A DNA stretch of 56,129 bases, from contig CABXSF010000005.1 in assembly GCA_902514805.1 (NCBI GenBank), forward strand, positions 1 to 56,129, read 5' to 3'. The stretch comes from an uncultured Pelagibacteraceae bacterium. GTDB lineage: Bacteria > Pseudomonadota > Alphaproteobacteria > Pelagibacterales > Pelagibacteraceae. The position numbers and the translations under genes are program-made. Below the pieces are notes generated by a model. That model was not told where the DNA came from. It saw only the letters and a list, made by a program, of their open reading frames with translations, and made no database searches. Of the stretch, positions 31,015 through 45,097 are shown piece by piece. The number at the start of each line of letters is the position of its first letter. Positions within the stretch are counted from its first letter, which is position 1.

Positions 31015-32009
31015 GATTTATCTTTAACTGGCCAACAAATTGGGTTTAGTGGACTAGCTGCTACATCTCCTGGTTTGACATTGGGCATAAATTTCTGCCA
31101 GTCACCAGATACCATCGTGGGACTATTAATTACTCTTGCTCCATCTCGGTAATAAGTATTGGCAAGAGCTACTCGGCTACGATTGGTACGGTTACGTGAA
31201 GCGGTATGAAAATTTAAATTATGATGAAAGCTAACTTCGCCTAGTTCAAAAGGAGTTTCATTCACGCTTACATTATTTTTTGAAAAAATATCTGATATCC
31301 CTCGGTCGTATCTGGTGCCAGTTTTTTCAAAGGTAACAGCATTGACTAATTTGTGGACACTGAGTGGATAGGCAAAAGAAAGTGGTCCCATTTCAAGAGG
31401 AGTTGGTTGTGCAGGCACCCAAGCGGTGACCACGTCATTAGTGTCGAGAGGAAAATGATGGTCGTCGAAGTGCCAAGGAGTACGACCACAACCAGCTTGT
31501 TTGGCTAGCACATTGTCATGGTAAAGTCTAACAGCTGATACTTCGAGAAGATTTGCTGAAATTTGTCCTAGACGAGGTGATAATACGTAGGCGCGAAGCA
31601 ATTTATTATCAGGCCAAATCATTTCAAGACTAAGGAAGCGGTTATGAGCCCCTTTATCTGGATCAACTTTAAACTCTTCTTTTAATAAATTAATTAATTC
31701 AGCTCGTAGTTTTAACACTGACCCCGGGGAGAAAACCTTTTTAAGTTTTATGAAACCATTTTTTTTAAAAAAATCAATTTGATCATCAAACAAATGGTAG
31801 GGTTCAGCTAACTCTGAAATAACCTCATCATCAGTTGGTATTGAAATATCTGGTAAGGGTTCGGCGTTAATAATTTCATCTTTTTTAACATTATTTTCTG
31901 CTAAGCTAACATACCAGTCCCACCAAGCTTGGTTGTCCTTGTCCCATGGTTTACTGATATCGGTAGCATCAGATATTTTAGACTTAAATTTATTATAAGA
32001 CTTTGTCAT
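31011..32009 (-). CDS. PhyH-family Fe(II)/2-oxoglutarate dioxygenase
   Basis: A 332-residue protein of the phytanoyl-CoA dioxygenase family. The metal triad is visible as His180 and Asp182 (TPWHFDDHH) and His268 (NFHTASRNRT), and the 2-oxoglutarate-binding arginine is Arg279 (NRSRVALANTYY). The fold entry segment DQIDFFKKNGFIKLKKVF is typical. It should hydroxylate, desaturate or cyclise a small molecule. It is the first gene of the module, 68 bp after lpd, with no clear Shine-Dalgarno. Local G+C reaches about 50 %, well above its neighbours, consistent with recent transfer. The N-terminal 60 residues have no family assignment I recognise. Confidence 0.8.
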   Translation of the reverse strand: MTKSYNKFKSKISDATDISKPWDKDNQAWWDWYVSLAENNVKKDEIINAEPLPDISIPTDDEVISELAEPYHLFDDQIDFFKKNGFIKLKKVFSPGSVLKLRAELINLLKEEFKVDPDKGAHNRFLSLEMIWPDNKLLRAYVLSPRLGQISANLLEVSAVRLYHDNVLAKQAGCGRTPWHFDDHHFPLDTNDVVTAWVPAQPTPLEMGPLSFAYPLSVHKLVNAVTFEKTGTRYDRGISDIFSKNNVSVNETPFELGEVSFHHNLNFHTASRNRTNRSRVALANTYYRDGARVINSPTMVSGDWQKFMPNVKPGDVAASPLNPICWPVKDKS

Positions 32010-32077
32010 TAGGAGTATCTTATGGTTTTATTTTAAATTAATAAGAGCGCGTTTTGACATAAGGTTATTTGTGATTT

Positions 32078-33478
32078 TCAAGAGTGTATTTGTCTTTTTT
32101 CAACAGATAAAGCTGCCTCTTTTATTGCCTCAGAAAATGTTGGATGAGCATGACACGTTCGTGCGATATCTTCAGAGCTTGCTCCAAACTCCATTGCAAC
32201 TGCCATTTCTGCAATCATTTCTCCTACGTGAGGCCCTATCATATGTACTCCTAAAACTTTATCAGTGTCTTTATCGGCTAAAATTTTAACGAAACCTTCA
32301 GGCTCATCAATCGCTTTAGCTCTTGAGTTAGCCATAAAAGGAAACTTTCCAATTTTATAAGACTTGTTTTTTCCTTTTAGTTGTTCTTCTGTTAAACCTA
32401 TGCTTGCTACCTCAGGAGTGGTGTATATTACTCCTGGAATTAAATCGTAGTTTACATGACCAGATTGACCTGCAATTATTTCTGCAACCGCAATCCCTTC
32501 CTCCTCTGCTTTGTGGGCTAACATTGGCCCATCTATTACATCTCCAATTGCGTAAATATTTTTTGCTGAAGTTTGAAATTTTTTGTCAATTTTAATCCTT
32601 CCTTTTTCATCTGATTTTACTCCTGCAGAACTCAAGTTTAAATTGGATGTAAATGGTTTTCTTCCAATTGATATTAAAGCTACATCACAATTAAAATCTT
32701 TATTATCTCCATTCTTATCTGAAGTTGTAATTTGTACCCCACTGTTAGTTTTTTTGATGCTAGTTACTTTTCTATTTAGGTGAAACTTAATATTTTGTTT
32801 CTTCAATATTTTCATAAACTCTTCTGAAATCTCTCTATCCATTCCAGGTGTAATGTGATCTAAAAATTCGATTACATTGACTTCAGCCCCGAGACGAGAC
32901 CAGACAGAACCCATTTCTAAACCTATGTAACCCCCACCAACAACAACTAGACTTTTCGGAACTTCTTTTAAAGATAAAGCACCAGTTGAAGAAACGATCG
33001 TTTTTTCATCGAATTCAACTTTAGGCATAGGCATCGCTTCAGATCCAGTTGCAATAATAATGTTTTTTGCCTCAATTTCTTTTATTTTACCATCTTCGCC
33101 TTTCACTGATATTTTCTTCTCAGAAATAAAACTACCAAAACCTTTTAAGTAAGTTACCTTGTTTTTTTTGAAAAGAAATTCTACACCCTTGGTCAGGATT
33201 GAAACTGCTTTATCCTTATTTTTCATCATCTTATCTAAATTGAGTTTTACATCTCCTGTCTCAATTCCAAGTTTAGAGAAATTTTTAGCTTTTTTAAAAT
33301 TCTCAGATAAATTTAATAAGCTTTTTGAGGGAATGCATCCAATGTTTAGACAGGTTCCGCCCAAGGCACCTCTGGCTTCTATACAAGCAGTTTTTTGACC
33401 TAATTGAGCTAATCTTATAGCGCAAACATATCCGCCTGGTCCGCCACCAATCACTACCGAGTCAAATTTTTCTGTCAT
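32078..33478 (-). CDS. lpd: Dihydrolipoamide dehydrogenase (E3)
   Basis: A 466-residue flavoprotein that reoxidises dihydrolipoyl groups with NAD+. FAD binding is at VVIGGGPGGYVCAI, the redox disulfide is Cys43/Cys48 (GGTCLNIGCIPSK), NAD binding is at VVGGGYIGLEMGSVW, and the C-terminal active-site histidine is in CHAHPTFSEA. It lies 3 bp after sucB, so it is the E3 of the 2-oxoglutarate dehydrogenase complex and may be shared with other complexes. It ends the sucCDAB-lpd set before the PhyH module. Confidence 0.96.
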   Translation of the reverse strand: MTEKFDSVVIGGGPGGYVCAIRLAQLGQKTACIEARGALGGTCLNIGCIPSKSLLNLSENFKKAKNFSKLGIETGDVKLNLDKMMKNKDKAVSILTKGVEFLFKKNKVTYLKGFGSFISEKKISVKGEDGKIKEIEAKNIIIATGSEAMPMPKVEFDEKTIVSSTGALSLKEVPKSLVVVGGGYIGLEMGSVWSRLGAEVNVIEFLDHITPGMDREISEEFMKILKKQNIKFHLNRKVTSIKKTNSGVQITTSDKNGDNKDFNCDVALISIGRKPFTSNLNLSSAGVKSDEKGRIKIDKKFQTSAKNIYAIGDVIDGPMLAHKAEEEGIAVAEIIAGQSGHVNYDLIPGVIYTTPEVASIGLTEEQLKGKNKSYKIGKFPFMANSRAKAIDEPEGFVKILADKDTDKVLGVHMIGPHVGEMIAEMAVAMEFGASSEDIARTCHAHPTFSEAIKEAALSVEKRQIHS

Positions 33479-33481
33479 AAA

Positions 33482-34804
33482 CTATAAATTTAAAAATAAT
33501 TTTCTTGGGTCCTCTAAGTTATCTTTTGTATTTTTCAAAAAAGAAACTGCCTCTTTTCCATCTATTATTCTATGATCATATGATAAAGCTATATACATTA
33601 TTGGTCTAATTTTAATTTCACCATTTACCACATGCGGCCTTTCTACAATATTATGCATTCCTAAAACTCCGGATTGAGGTAAATTTAATATTGGTGTTGA
33701 TAACATAGACCCATAGACACCGCCGTTGCTGATAGTAAATGTCCCGCCCTGAAGATCGTCAATTGTAATTTTTCCATCTCTTGCTTTGTCTGACAATTCT
33801 TTGATCTTCTTTTCTATGTCTGCAAAAGACATTTCATCAGCATTTTTTAAAACTGGAACCACAAGACCTTTTTCAGTACCTACTGCAAAACTTATATTAT
33901 AATAGTTCTTATAAATTATATTTTCTCCCTCGATTTCAGCGTTAATTGCTGGAAAAAGTTTTAAACTTTCAATACAAGCTTTAACAAAAAAGGACATAAA
34001 ACCAAGTTTTATGCCAAACCTATCTTGAAAATCACTTTGATTTTCTTTTCTCATGTCGATAATACCACTCATATCAACTTCATTGAAAGTTGTAAGCATT
34101 GCCGCATTATCTTGAGCTTGTTTGAGTCTTTTAGCAATTGTTAGTCTTAGCCTTGTCATTTTTATTTTTTCTTCTTGGCCAAACTTTATTTTCCGATCAG
34201 AAGGTCCAGGTTTAACGTTCATTAAACTTAATAGATCACCTTTTGAAACTCTTCCACCCCTGCCAGTTCCTTGAATTTCTTTTAAGTCAATTTTATTATC
34301 TGCAGCAATCTTTCTTACAGCAGGAGAAACAGATAAATCCTTTGTTTTTTTAGATTTCCCTTTTTCAGGAGATACTTCTTCTGTAAGGATTAATGGTTCT
34401 TCCTTACCTATATTTTCATTAGGTTCTGAAATTTTTTCTTCTTTATCGAACAGTTTTGTTACAACTTCTTTTGATTCAACTTCTTTTTTTAAACTAACAA
34501 TATTATCCTCGTTATTTGCTACTTTCTCTTCTTTAGGTTCATCCTCAATTTCATCATTTTTTGAGCTTCCTCCAATTATTGATCCAAGTACAGCTCCCAC
34601 CTCAACCGTTGAGCCATTTTGAGCACTTATTTCGCTTAATACTCCATCTGAGGGGGATGGAACCTCTAAATTTACTTTATCAGTTTCAAGTTCAACAACA
34701 GGTTCATCGGCTTCAACACTATCACCTTTATTTTTTAACCATTTAGCTACGGTTGCTTCTGTTATACTTTCTCCTAAAACTGGAACTAAAATTTTGTCTG
34801 ACAT
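33482..34804 (-). CDS. sucB: 2-oxoglutarate dehydrogenase E2 (dihydrolipoyl succinyltransferase)
   Basis: A 440-residue E2 core protein. There is one lipoyl domain with Lys43 in [10 protein letters not shown], then an acidic, lysine- and glutamate-rich linker (about 80-155), a peripheral-subunit-binding domain ([29 protein letters not shown]), and the acyltransferase domain with [15 protein letters not shown] carrying the catalytic histidine. It transfers succinyl to CoA. It overlaps sucA by 1 bp. Confidence 0.96.
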   Translation of the reverse strand: MSDKILVPVLGESITEATVAKWLKNKGDSVEADEPVVELETDKVNLEVPSPSDGVLSEISAQNGSTVEVGAVLGSIIGGSSKNDEIEDEPKEEKVANNEDNIVSLKKEVESKEVVTKLFDKEEKISEPNENIGKEEPLILTEEVSPEKGKSKKTKDLSVSPAVRKIAADNKIDLKEIQGTGRGGRVSKGDLLSLMNVKPGPSDRKIKFGQEEKIKMTRLRLTIAKRLKQAQDNAAMLTTFNEVDMSGIIDMRKENQSDFQDRFGIKLGFMSFFVKACIESLKLFPAINAEIEGENIIYKNYYNISFAVGTEKGLVVPVLKNADEMSFADIEKKIKELSDKARDGKITIDDLQGGTFTISNGGVYGSMLSTPILNLPQSGVLGMHNIVERPHVVNGEIKIRPIMYIALSYDHRIIDGKEAVSFLKNTKDNLEDPRKLFLNL

Positions 34805-37662
34805 TATTCTAAAATTTTATCTATAATTTCTTTTTGTTGTTTTGCATGTCTTTTCGCATATCCAGTAGCTGGTGAAGCTGAAGGATTTCTGCCAATAAAC
34901 TTTAATTTCTTTTTAACCTCTAAATTATCTAAAGTCCATTGAATATAATCTCTTACCGAAAACCAAGCACCCATATTTTTAGGTTCTTCTTGACACCAAA
35001 TAAATTTAGCGTATTCAGCATATGGTTTAATAGCTTTTGTCAAAGACCTTACTGGGAATGGATAAAGTTGCTCTATTCTTATAAAAACTACATCGTCAAT
35101 TTTCTCTTTTTCTCTTGCCACCAAAAGATCAAAATATATTTTTCCAGAGCATAGAATGACTTTCCTTATCTTTTTTGGTTTTTTTAATTCAATCAATTCA
35201 TTCTTTTTATCTAAGGCTTGATCCTGTAAAACTCTATGAAATGAATTATTTTTATCAAAATCCTCTATGTTTGAAACACAGTATTTGTTTCTCAACAAAG
35301 ATTTTGGAGTCATTATGACAAGTGGCTTTCTAAATTCTCTGTGAATCTGTCTTCTAAGAGCATGAAAATAATTTGCTGGAGTTGTGCAATTAAGCACTTG
35401 CAAGTTTTCTTGAGCACAAAGTTGCAAAAATCTTTCAAGTCTTGCTGAAGAGTGCTCAGGTCCTTGTCCTTCATAGCCGTGCGGAAGCAATAAAACTAGC
35501 CCCGAAGCTCTAAACCATTTCCTTTCTCCAGAGGCAATGAATTGGTCAATTACAACTTGAGCTCCGTTTGCAAAATCTCCAAATTGCGCCTCCCAAATCG
35601 TTAAAGTTTCTGGTTCAACTAAGCTATATCCATACTCAAATCCAAGCACTGCTAATTCAGATAAAAAACTATCTACAATTTCAAATTTTTTCTGTTTTGT
35701 AGATACATGATCTAACGGCATGTATCTTGAGTTATCTATTTGATTTCGTAAAACTGAGTGTCTTTGGCTAAACGTACCACGACCACTATCTTGACCGACT
35801 AATCTCACAGGAAATCCCTCTTCGAGTAATGTTGCAAATGCTAATGTTTCTGCATTAGACCAATCAATATTTTTTTCCTCTTGAACACAGTTATTTCTAT
35901 TTTCAAAAACTTTTTGTATAGTTTTATGAATATTAAGCTCTGGTTTTAGAAGGTTTATTTTTGCAGAGAGTTTCTTTAATTTCGTCGTATCAACCCCTGT
36001 CTGCCCTCTTTTATCCTTACCTTTCTTCGGTTGATATCTTGACCAAGTACCTTCAAACCAATTTAGTTTTGGTTTGTAATCATTCGCATTTTTAAATTGT
36101 TCATCCAAAAGATTTTTGAAATCATTAACTTTCTTTTTGAATTGATCTTCAGTTATACTGTTATTTTCGATAAGTTTTTTCCCATATATATTTAAAGTAG
36201 ATGGATGCGATCTTATTTTTTTGTACATTAAAGGTTGTGTAAAAGAAGGCTCATCTCCCTCATTATGACCAAACCTTCTGTAGCAAATCATGTCAATTAC
36301 AACATCTTTGTTAAATTTTTGTCTAAACTCAATTGCGATTTTAGCACAATGAACAACTGCCTCTGGATCATCTCCATTACAATGAAGAATAGGAGCTTCT
36401 ACAATTTTTCCTAAATCAGATGGGTATGGGCTTGATCTAGCAAACCTTGGGCTGGTGGTAAAACCAATTTGATTATTTACTATAATATGAATAGTTCCAC
36501 CTGTGTTATGACCCTTTAAACCTGACATAGCAAAACACTCAGCAACAACACCTTGTCCTGCAAATGCAGCATCTCCGTGAATAAGTAATGGTATCACCTT
36601 TTTTCTTTCTGAGTCACTATGAAAATATTGCTTCGCTCTTGTTTGACCAAGAACAACAGGATTAACTGCCTCTAAATGAGAAGGGTTGTCAGTAAGACTT
36701 ACATGTACAGAGTTTCCATCGAAAGTTCTATCTGATGAAGCACCTAGATGGTATTTGACATCACCTGTCGAGTCCTCACTTGAGGAAGCAAATTCACCTG
36801 CAAATTCGTTAAAAATTCTTTTATAAGATTTTTGTAGGACATTTGCTAAGACATTTAATCTCCCCCTATGTGACATTCCAATTTTAATTTCTTTAACTCC
36901 TAATTGGCCCCCTCGTTTAATAATTTGCTCTAGCGCTGGTATTAAAGACTCTGCACCATCAAGTCCAAATCTTTTTGTTCCAACATATTTTTTTGCTAAA
37001 AATTTCTCAAAACCCTCGGCTTGAATAATTTTATTTAATATTGCATCTTTTCCTTTTTCAGTAAAATTTAATTGATTTTCCTCTTTTTCCATTCTTTCCC
37101 TAAACCAAATTTTCTCATTCGGGTTTGTGATGTGCATATATTCTGCACCAATTGTTGAACAATATACTTTTCTTAATTTAGTTATAATTTCACTTATTGA
37201 GGCATAACCTATGTCCATGTATGAATCTAAATATATCTTTCTTTCGAAATCCTCAGTTTTAAATCCATAATCATTAGGATGTAATTCATAAAGATATTCT
37301 CTTTTCATTAAACCAAGAGGATCGAGGTTTGCTATAAGATGACCTCTAATTCTATATGCCCTTATCAATGCGATTGCTTTAATAGAGTCTATTTTCTCCC
37401 TCTCGGAACCATTTAGATTTTCCTCAAGTCTTTTATTTTTTTTTAGATCTATCGATATCTTTTTTGGACTCCATGAAGGTCCTGATATTTCTTTTGAAAC
37501 TGAATTTAGATCTTCATTTAAATCACTAAAGTATTTTTTCCAACTATCTGGTAATTTGGGATCATTCTCTATAAATCTTACATACATTTCCTCTATGAAC
37601 TGGCTGTTAGATTTATTAAGAAAAGACTGCTGCTTAAATTCTAAATTTTTTGAAGAGCTCAT
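34804..37662 (-). CDS. sucA: 2-oxoglutarate dehydrogenase E1
   Basis: A 952-residue thiamine-diphosphate enzyme that decarboxylates 2-oxoglutarate and transfers succinyl to E2. The N-terminal E2-binding part ([20 protein letters not shown]) is followed by [65 protein letters not shown] and [16 protein letters not shown], all typical of SucA. Length is close to the usual 930-990. It leads sucA-sucB-lpd, 31 bp after sucD. Confidence 0.97.
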   Translation of the reverse strand: MSSSKNLEFKQQSFLNKSNSQFIEEMYVRFIENDPKLPDSWKKYFSDLNEDLNSVSKEISGPSWSPKKISIDLKKNKRLEENLNGSEREKIDSIKAIALIRAYRIRGHLIANLDPLGLMKREYLYELHPNDYGFKTEDFERKIYLDSYMDIGYASISEIITKLRKVYCSTIGAEYMHITNPNEKIWFRERMEKEENQLNFTEKGKDAILNKIIQAEGFEKFLAKKYVGTKRFGLDGAESLIPALEQIIKRGGQLGVKEIKIGMSHRGRLNVLANVLQKSYKRIFNEFAGEFASSSEDSTGDVKYHLGASSDRTFDGNSVHVSLTDNPSHLEAVNPVVLGQTRAKQYFHSDSERKKVIPLLIHGDAAFAGQGVVAECFAMSGLKGHNTGGTIHIIVNNQIGFTTSPRFARSSPYPSDLGKIVEAPILHCNGDDPEAVVHCAKIAIEFRQKFNKDVVIDMICYRRFGHNEGDEPSFTQPLMYKKIRSHPSTLNIYGKKLIENNSITEDQFKKKVNDFKNLLDEQFKNANDYKPKLNWFEGTWSRYQPKKGKDKRGQTGVDTTKLKKLSAKINLLKPELNIHKTIQKVFENRNNCVQEEKNIDWSNAETLAFATLLEEGFPVRLVGQDSGRGTFSQRHSVLRNQIDNSRYMPLDHVSTKQKKFEIVDSFLSELAVLGFEYGYSLVEPETLTIWEAQFGDFANGAQVVIDQFIASGERKWFRASGLVLLLPHGYEGQGPEHSSARLERFLQLCAQENLQVLNCTTPANYFHALRRQIHREFRKPLVIMTPKSLLRNKYCVSNIEDFDKNNSFHRVLQDQALDKKNELIELKKPKKIRKVILCSGKIYFDLLVAREKEKIDDVVFIRIEQLYPFPVRSLTKAIKPYAEYAKFIWCQEEPKNMGAWFSVRDYIQWTLDNLEVKKKLKFIGRNPSASPATGYAKRHAKQQKEIIDKILE

Positions 37663-37693
37663 TTACGATTATTATAGTATTAACATTAAAATA

Positions 37694-38569
37694 TTAAAGA
37701 CCCAATTTATTTTTTAATGTAATTCCCATTTCTGCAGGAGATTTTGCAATGGTAATACCTGCGTTTGTCATTGTATCAATTTTATCTGAAGCTCCACCTT
37801 TGCCACCAGAAATTATTGCTCCTGCATGTCCCATTCTTCGTCCTGGAGGTGCTGTGATACCAGCAATAAATCCTACCATAGGCTTTTTGATTTTATGATT
37901 TTTAATAAATTCTGCTGATTCTTCCTCTGCAGTTCCCCCAATTTCACCAATCATCAAAATAGACTTCGTTTCTGGGTCGTTTAAAAACAAGTCTAAACAA
38001 TCTATAAAATTGGTTCCATTAATTGGATCTCCTCCTATTCCAATACATGTTGATTGACCTAATCCGTTTTCAGTTGTCTGAGCAACGGCCTCATAAGTTA
38101 GAGTCCCTGATCTTGAGACTATACCAACAGATCCCTTCTTATGAATATTTCCTGGCATGATACCAATTTTACACTCGTCTGGAGTAATAATTCCTGGGCA
38201 ATTTGGTCCAATTAGCCTTGAAGCTGAATTTGATAATTTTTCTTTTACTTTTAACATGTCCAAGATAGGAATCCCTTCAGTTATACAAACTATCAATTCG
38301 ATCTTAGCCTCAATTGCCTCGATTATTGCTGCAGCAGCAAATTTTGCAGGAACGTAAATCATTGTTGCATTTGCATTAGTCTTATCTTTTGCTTCTTTTA
38401 CAGAATTAAAAACAGGTTTGTTTAAGTGTTTTTGTCCACCTTTGCCAGGAGTTACGCCTCCAACTAGATTTGTCCCATATTTTATTGACTGTTCAGAATG
38501 AAATGTTCCATGGGTGCCTGTGAACCCTTGGCATATAAGTTTAGTATTTTTATTTATTAGAACTGACAT
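37694..38569 (-). CDS. sucD: Succinyl-CoA synthetase alpha subunit
   Basis: A 291-residue subunit with an N-terminal CoA-binding domain ([26 protein letters not shown]) and the phosphohistidine loop [21 protein letters not shown] and [15 protein letters not shown] are family signatures. Together with SucC it converts succinyl-CoA to succinate with substrate-level phosphorylation. It lies 1 bp after sucC. Confidence 0.97.
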   Translation of the reverse strand: MSVLINKNTKLICQGFTGTHGTFHSEQSIKYGTNLVGGVTPGKGGQKHLNKPVFNSVKEAKDKTNANATMIYVPAKFAAAAIIEAIEAKIELIVCITEGIPILDMLKVKEKLSNSASRLIGPNCPGIITPDECKIGIMPGNIHKKGSVGIVSRSGTLTYEAVAQTTENGLGQSTCIGIGGDPINGTNFIDCLDLFLNDPETKSILMIGEIGGTAEEESAEFIKNHKIKKPMVGFIAGITAPPGRRMGHAGAIISGGKGGASDKIDTMTNAGITIAKSPAEMGITLKNKLGL

Positions 38570-38570
38570 T

Positions 38571-39730
38571 TTATTCCACTTGTTTTACAATTTTTTTTGC
38601 TGCATCCCCTAGGTCACTAGCAGAGATTATTTTTAATCCAGATTCATCTAATATTTTTTTTCCTTCTTTGGAATTTGTTCCAGCAAGTCTTACTACAATA
38701 GGTATATTTATTTTGGTTTCTTTTGCAGCCTCTACAATTCCTTGTGCAAGTACATCACACCTCATAATCCCTCCAAAAATATTTATCAGTATTCCTTTTA
38801 CGTTTTTATCTGATAAAATTATCTTAAACGCTGCTGTAACTTTTTCTTTAGATGCACCTCCTCCTACATCTAAAAAATTTGCAGGTTCTTGACCATGTAG
38901 TTTGATTATATCCATTGTTGCCATTGCTAATCCTGCTCCGTTTACCATACATCCAATAGATCCATCTAATTTTATGTAAGCTAAATCATGTTTGCTTGCC
39001 TCTATTTCTGTAGGATCTTCTTCATTTAAATCTCTTAATTCTAGTAATTCTGGATGTTTGAAAATTGCGTTATCATCAAAACTTATTTTTGCATCCAGAC
39101 AAACAATATTGTTTTCCTTTGTAAGTATTAGTGGATTGATTTCAATTAAGCTTGCATCGGTAGAAACAAATGTTTTGTAAATTGATTTAATAATCTTGAT
39201 ACATTTTAGATTGGCATCCTCATCTAGATTGAAATTGCGAATAATTTTTTTACAATCTTCTTCTTCAATATCTTCCTTAAAACTAATTTTTATAGTATTG
39301 ATTTTATTGGGATCACTTTTTGCAACTTCTTCGATGTCCATTCCACCCTGATCGCTAGAAATAAAAGCAATTTTGGAACTTGCCCTATCAATAAGACAGG
39401 ATAAATAGAATTCTTTTTTTATGTTGGATGGCTCCTCTAGATAAAGTCTTTTAACTTCTTTGCCACTTGGTCCTGTCTGATGTGTAATTAATTTTTTTCC
39501 TAACAATTCCTTTGCAGCTTTTTCTAGATCAGATAAATTATCTAGTATTTTAACTCCGCCTGCCTTACCTCTCCCACCTGCATGTATTTGTGCTTTTAGA
39601 ACATATTTTTTAAGATTGAGTTTTTTTGCTTTTTCCAAAACTTCTTGTACAGTAAAACATGCTTCACCATTAGGAACAATGGCGCCAAATTTTTTTAATA
39701 AGTGTTTTGCCTGGTGTTCGTGGATATTCA

Positions 39731-39731
<1 letters not shown>
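38571..39731 (-). CDS. sucC: Succinyl-CoA synthetase beta subunit
   Basis: A 386-residue ATP-grasp subunit. [17 protein letters not shown] and [15 protein letters not shown] form the nucleotide-binding N-terminus; [28 protein letters not shown] and [15 protein letters not shown] follow. Gene order mdh-sucC-sucD-sucA-sucB is the classical alphaproteobacterial TCA cluster, here with 1-bp overlap to mdh. Confidence 0.97.
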
Positions 39732-42200
<2,469 letters not shown>

Positions 42201-42224
42201 CGGCGAAATTATTTAATTAAGTAA

Positions 42225-42995
42225 TTAGCTAGTTGCAAGCATTTTCTTAATTGAGGCTATTGCTTTTGCTGGATTTAAACCTTTGGGGCAAGCATTAGTA
42301 CAATTCATAATAGTATGGCACCTGTATAACTTAAGTTCATCTGCAACTTTTTTTAATCTCTCTTTTCTATCTTCGTCTCTTGAATCAATTATCCATCTAT
42401 AAGCCTGTAAAAGAACGGCAGGCCCTAAGTATTTATCACCATTCCACCAATAACTTGGACAAGAAGTTGAACAGCATGCACACATTATACACTCGTAAAG
42501 CCCATCTAGTTTTGCTCTATCCTCTTTGGATTGAATATTCTCTTTTTCAGTTTCTGAGGCTGTCTTTAACCAAGGTTCAACCGACTCATATTGTTTGTAC
42601 AAAGTACTAAGATCACCTATCAAGTCTTTTAAAACTTTCAAATGTGGTAGCGGATAAATATTAATATCTCCTTTAATCTCAGAGTGTGGCTTCGTACAAG
42701 CTAATCCATTTTTACCATCCATATTCATAGCACAAGAACCACATACTCCATGTGCACAAGACCTTCTGTAAGCAATTGATGGATCTATCTCATTTTTAAT
42801 TTTATTTAATAGATCTAAAACTTTCGAAGGACAATTATCCATGTCTACTTCGTAAGTATCAATCCTTGGATTTTCTCCTGTAGATGGATCCCACCTATAA
42901 ATATTTACTTTGCGTATGTTTTTTGAGCCAGTCTTGTCTTTAAAAAACTTACCTTTTTCAACTTTAGAATTTTGTGGTAAGTTTATTTGAACCAT
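42225..42995 (-). CDS. sdhB: Succinate dehydrogenase iron-sulfur subunit
   Basis: A 256-residue subunit with the three cluster motifs in order: [21 protein letters not shown] for the [2Fe-2S] centre, [12 protein letters not shown] for [4Fe-4S], and [14 protein letters not shown] for [3Fe-4S]. The ATG at 42995 was chosen, sharing its A with the TGA of sdhA; a TTG one codon upstream is possible but less likely. It transfers electrons from SdhA to quinone. Confidence 0.97.
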   Translation of the reverse strand: MVQINLPQNSKVEKGKFFKDKTGSKNIRKVNIYRWDPSTGENPRIDTYEVDMDNCPSKVLDLLNKIKNEIDPSIAYRRSCAHGVCGSCAMNMDGKNGLACTKPHSEIKGDINIYPLPHLKVLKDLIGDLSTLYKQYESVEPWLKTASETEKENIQSKEDRAKLDGLYECIMCACCSTSCPSYWWNGDKYLGPAVLLQAYRWIIDSRDEDRKERLKKVADELKLYRCHTIMNCTNACPKGLNPAKAIASIKKMLATS

Positions 42996-44770
42996 CAATA
43001 AACTCTTTCTTGAGGTGGAAAGTATTGAACGTCATTTGAAAGTGTTGATCTGTGAACAGGTCTATAGTCAATTTTAGTCTTTTTGCCATCACACCACGAT
43101 AATGTATGCTGCATAAATTTTTCGTCATTTCGCTTTGGAAAATCTTCTCTAGCGTGAGCTCCTCTACTTTCTTTTCTGTGATAAGCGGAGTCCATTGTAG
43201 TTATTGCTTGTCTAATCAAATTATCAAATTCTAATGTCTCTACTAGATCAGTATTAAAAATTAGAGATTTATCTTTTACCGAGAGGTCATCCATACCCTC
43301 AAAAGGTTTTCTAATTTCATTTACACCCTCTTTCAGTGTCTTTTCAGTTCTGAAAACAGCACACTTAGATTGCATTGTTTTTTGCATTGCCATTCTTAAA
43401 TCTGCAGTATTATTTGTTCCAGATGCATTTCTAAGTCTATCAAATCTCTCTAAACATTTATCAGTCTCAGATTGAGAAATTTCCTCATGAGGTGTGCCTG
43501 GTTTTACTAATTCTGCCGCTCTCTTAGCTGCAGCTCTTCCAAAAACTACTAGATCAATCAAAGAGTTTGATCCAAGTCTGTTAGCCCCATGAACTGACAC
43601 ACAGGCTGCTTCTCCAATTGCCATCAATCCCGGAACAGTTTTTTCTGATCCATTTAAAGTTAAAACTTCAGCTTTGTAATTTGTAGGGATACCTCCCATG
43701 TTGTAGTGAACGGTTGGAACCACTGGTATAGGTTCTTTTGTTACATCTACGTTCGCGAATAATCTTGAAGACTCTGATATACCTGGAAGTCTTTCTTCTA
43801 TAACTTTTGGGTCTAAGTGGTTTAGGTGTAAATGAACATGATCCTTTTCATTTCCAACTCCTCTTCCCTCATTAATTTCAACCGCAATTGACCTGCTTAC
43901 GACATCTCTTGAGGCAAGATCTTTAGCTTTTGGAGCATATCTTTCCATAAATCTCTCCCCTTTAGAATTTACTAAGTAACCACCTTCACCCCTTACGCCT
44001 TCAGAGATTAAAGTCCCGTGACCATAAATTCCTGTTGGATGAAATTGTACGAACTCCATATCCTGCAAAGGTAAACCAGCTCTTAGCACCATTGCATTTC
44101 CGTCTCCTGTACATGTATGTGCTGACGTTGCAGAGTAATAAACTTTTCCATAACCACCTGTTGCAATTATTGTAATGTGTGATCTGAATCTGTGTATAGT
44201 CCCATCATTTAAGTTCCACGCAATTAGTCCTTTACACTGACCATCTTTCATTAAAAGATCCAAAGCAAAATACTCGATAAAAAATTCTGTTTTATGTTTT
44301 AAGGCCTGGCCATATAAAGTGTGCAGTATTGCATGTCCAGTTCTATCTGCTGCTGCACATGTTCTTTGAACAGGTTCATTACCATAATTTTTTGTCATTC
44401 CTCCAAATGGACGCTGATATATTTTTCCATCTTCAGTTCTGCTGAAGGGTACACCATATTTTTCTAATTCTAAAACTGCTCTAGGAGCTTCTTTACATAA
44501 ATATTCTATACAATCTTGATCACCTAACCAATCAGCACCTTTAACTGTATCGTACATATGCCATCTCCAATCATCTTCACCCATGTTACCTAAGGCTGCA
44601 GAGATCCCACCTTGAGCAGCAGAAGTATGACTTCTAGTTGGAAAAACTTTTGATACACACGCAGTTTTTAATCCTGCTTCACTTAAGCCTACAGCGGCTC
44701 TCAAACCTGAGCCACCTGCACCAAGGACAACTACGTCATATTCATGGTCAATAATTTTGTAAGATTTCAT
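42995..44770 (-). CDS. sdhA: Succinate dehydrogenase flavoprotein subunit
   Basis: A 591-residue FAD subunit. FAD binding is at [20 protein letters not shown], with covalent flavinylation expected at the histidine of [13 protein letters not shown]. Substrate-site segments [21 protein letters not shown] and [14 protein letters not shown] follow, and the C-terminal [17 protein letters not shown] is canonical. It oxidises succinate to fumarate. It lies 3 bp after sdhD. Confidence 0.97.
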   Translation of the reverse strand: MKSYKIIDHEYDVVVLGAGGSGLRAAVGLSEAGLKTACVSKVFPTRSHTSAAQGGISAALGNMGEDDWRWHMYDTVKGADWLGDQDCIEYLCKEAPRAVLELEKYGVPFSRTEDGKIYQRPFGGMTKNYGNEPVQRTCAAADRTGHAILHTLYGQALKHKTEFFIEYFALDLLMKDGQCKGLIAWNLNDGTIHRFRSHITIIATGGYGKVYYSATSAHTCTGDGNAMVLRAGLPLQDMEFVQFHPTGIYGHGTLISEGVRGEGGYLVNSKGERFMERYAPKAKDLASRDVVSRSIAVEINEGRGVGNEKDHVHLHLNHLDPKVIEERLPGISESSRLFANVDVTKEPIPVVPTVHYNMGGIPTNYKAEVLTLNGSEKTVPGLMAIGEAACVSVHGANRLGSNSLIDLVVFGRAAAKRAAELVKPGTPHEEISQSETDKCLERFDRLRNASGTNNTADLRMAMQKTMQSKCAVFRTEKTLKEGVNEIRKPFEGMDDLSVKDKSLIFNTDLVETLEFDNLIRQAITTMDSAYHRKESRGAHAREDFPKRNDEKFMQHTLSWCDGKKTKIDYRPVHRSTLSNDVQYFPPQERVY

Positions 44771-44773
44771 AAT

Positions 44774-45097
44774 TTATAAATTAGATATAAGTATTATTGT
44801 AAATAATGGAATAATCAAAGATGACAAAAAAACACCAATATTTAGGAGCTTTTTGGTGCTCTCTACGTGAATATAGTCTTCAAAAACTTCACTTATACTT
44901 AAAGCGGAATAAAAAAACATTGAAACAAGAAATAAAGAAAAAAATAATTTTGAAGGTTGAGAAGACAAAAATGCTAAGACTTCACCATAATTAGAATCAA
45001 AAAGTGAAACGAAATTGAGTAAAAACCACAACATTAGAGGAACCATTACTAAAGAGGATATTTTTAAAAAAAGCCATTTCTTTGTTGCTTTAATCAT
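44774..45097 (-). CDS. sdhD: Succinate dehydrogenase membrane anchor subunit D
   Basis: A 107-residue protein with three hydrophobic helices (about 13-33, 48-67, 83-105). The ALSISEVFEDYIH segment after helix two matches the SdhD family's conserved EDY region. It anchors the catalytic dimer and helps form the quinone site. The 4-bp overlap with sdhC and 3-bp gap to sdhA fix its identity by context. Confidence 0.9.
   Translation of the reverse strand: MIKATKKWLFLKISSLVMVPLMLWFLLNFVSLFDSNYGEVLAFLSSQPSKLFFSLFLVSMFFYSALSISEVFEDYIHVESTKKLLNIGVFLSSLIIPLFTIILISNL

Larger units (their letters stand above)
29174..32009 (-). other. Three-gene PhyH-methyltransferase-EgtD module
   Basis: Three minus-strand genes in the order phyH-like, methyltransferase, egtD-like, joined by two 4-bp ATGA overlaps and set between lpd and priA. 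Base composition is patchy: individual 60-base lines reach 47-52 % G+C in the dioxygenase gene (31141, 31441) and fall to 15 % in the egtD-like gene (29401), against about 27 % in a neighbouring sucB line (34441). This suggests the module was assembled or acquired piecemeal. No integrase, tRNA or direct repeat marks its borders. Confidence 0.6.

Noticed and set aside
37663..37693. TTAATA-type inverted repeats between sucD and sucA as a terminator
   Set aside because: Only A/T pairs, and the flanking genes form one conserved functional set, so termination there is unlikely.
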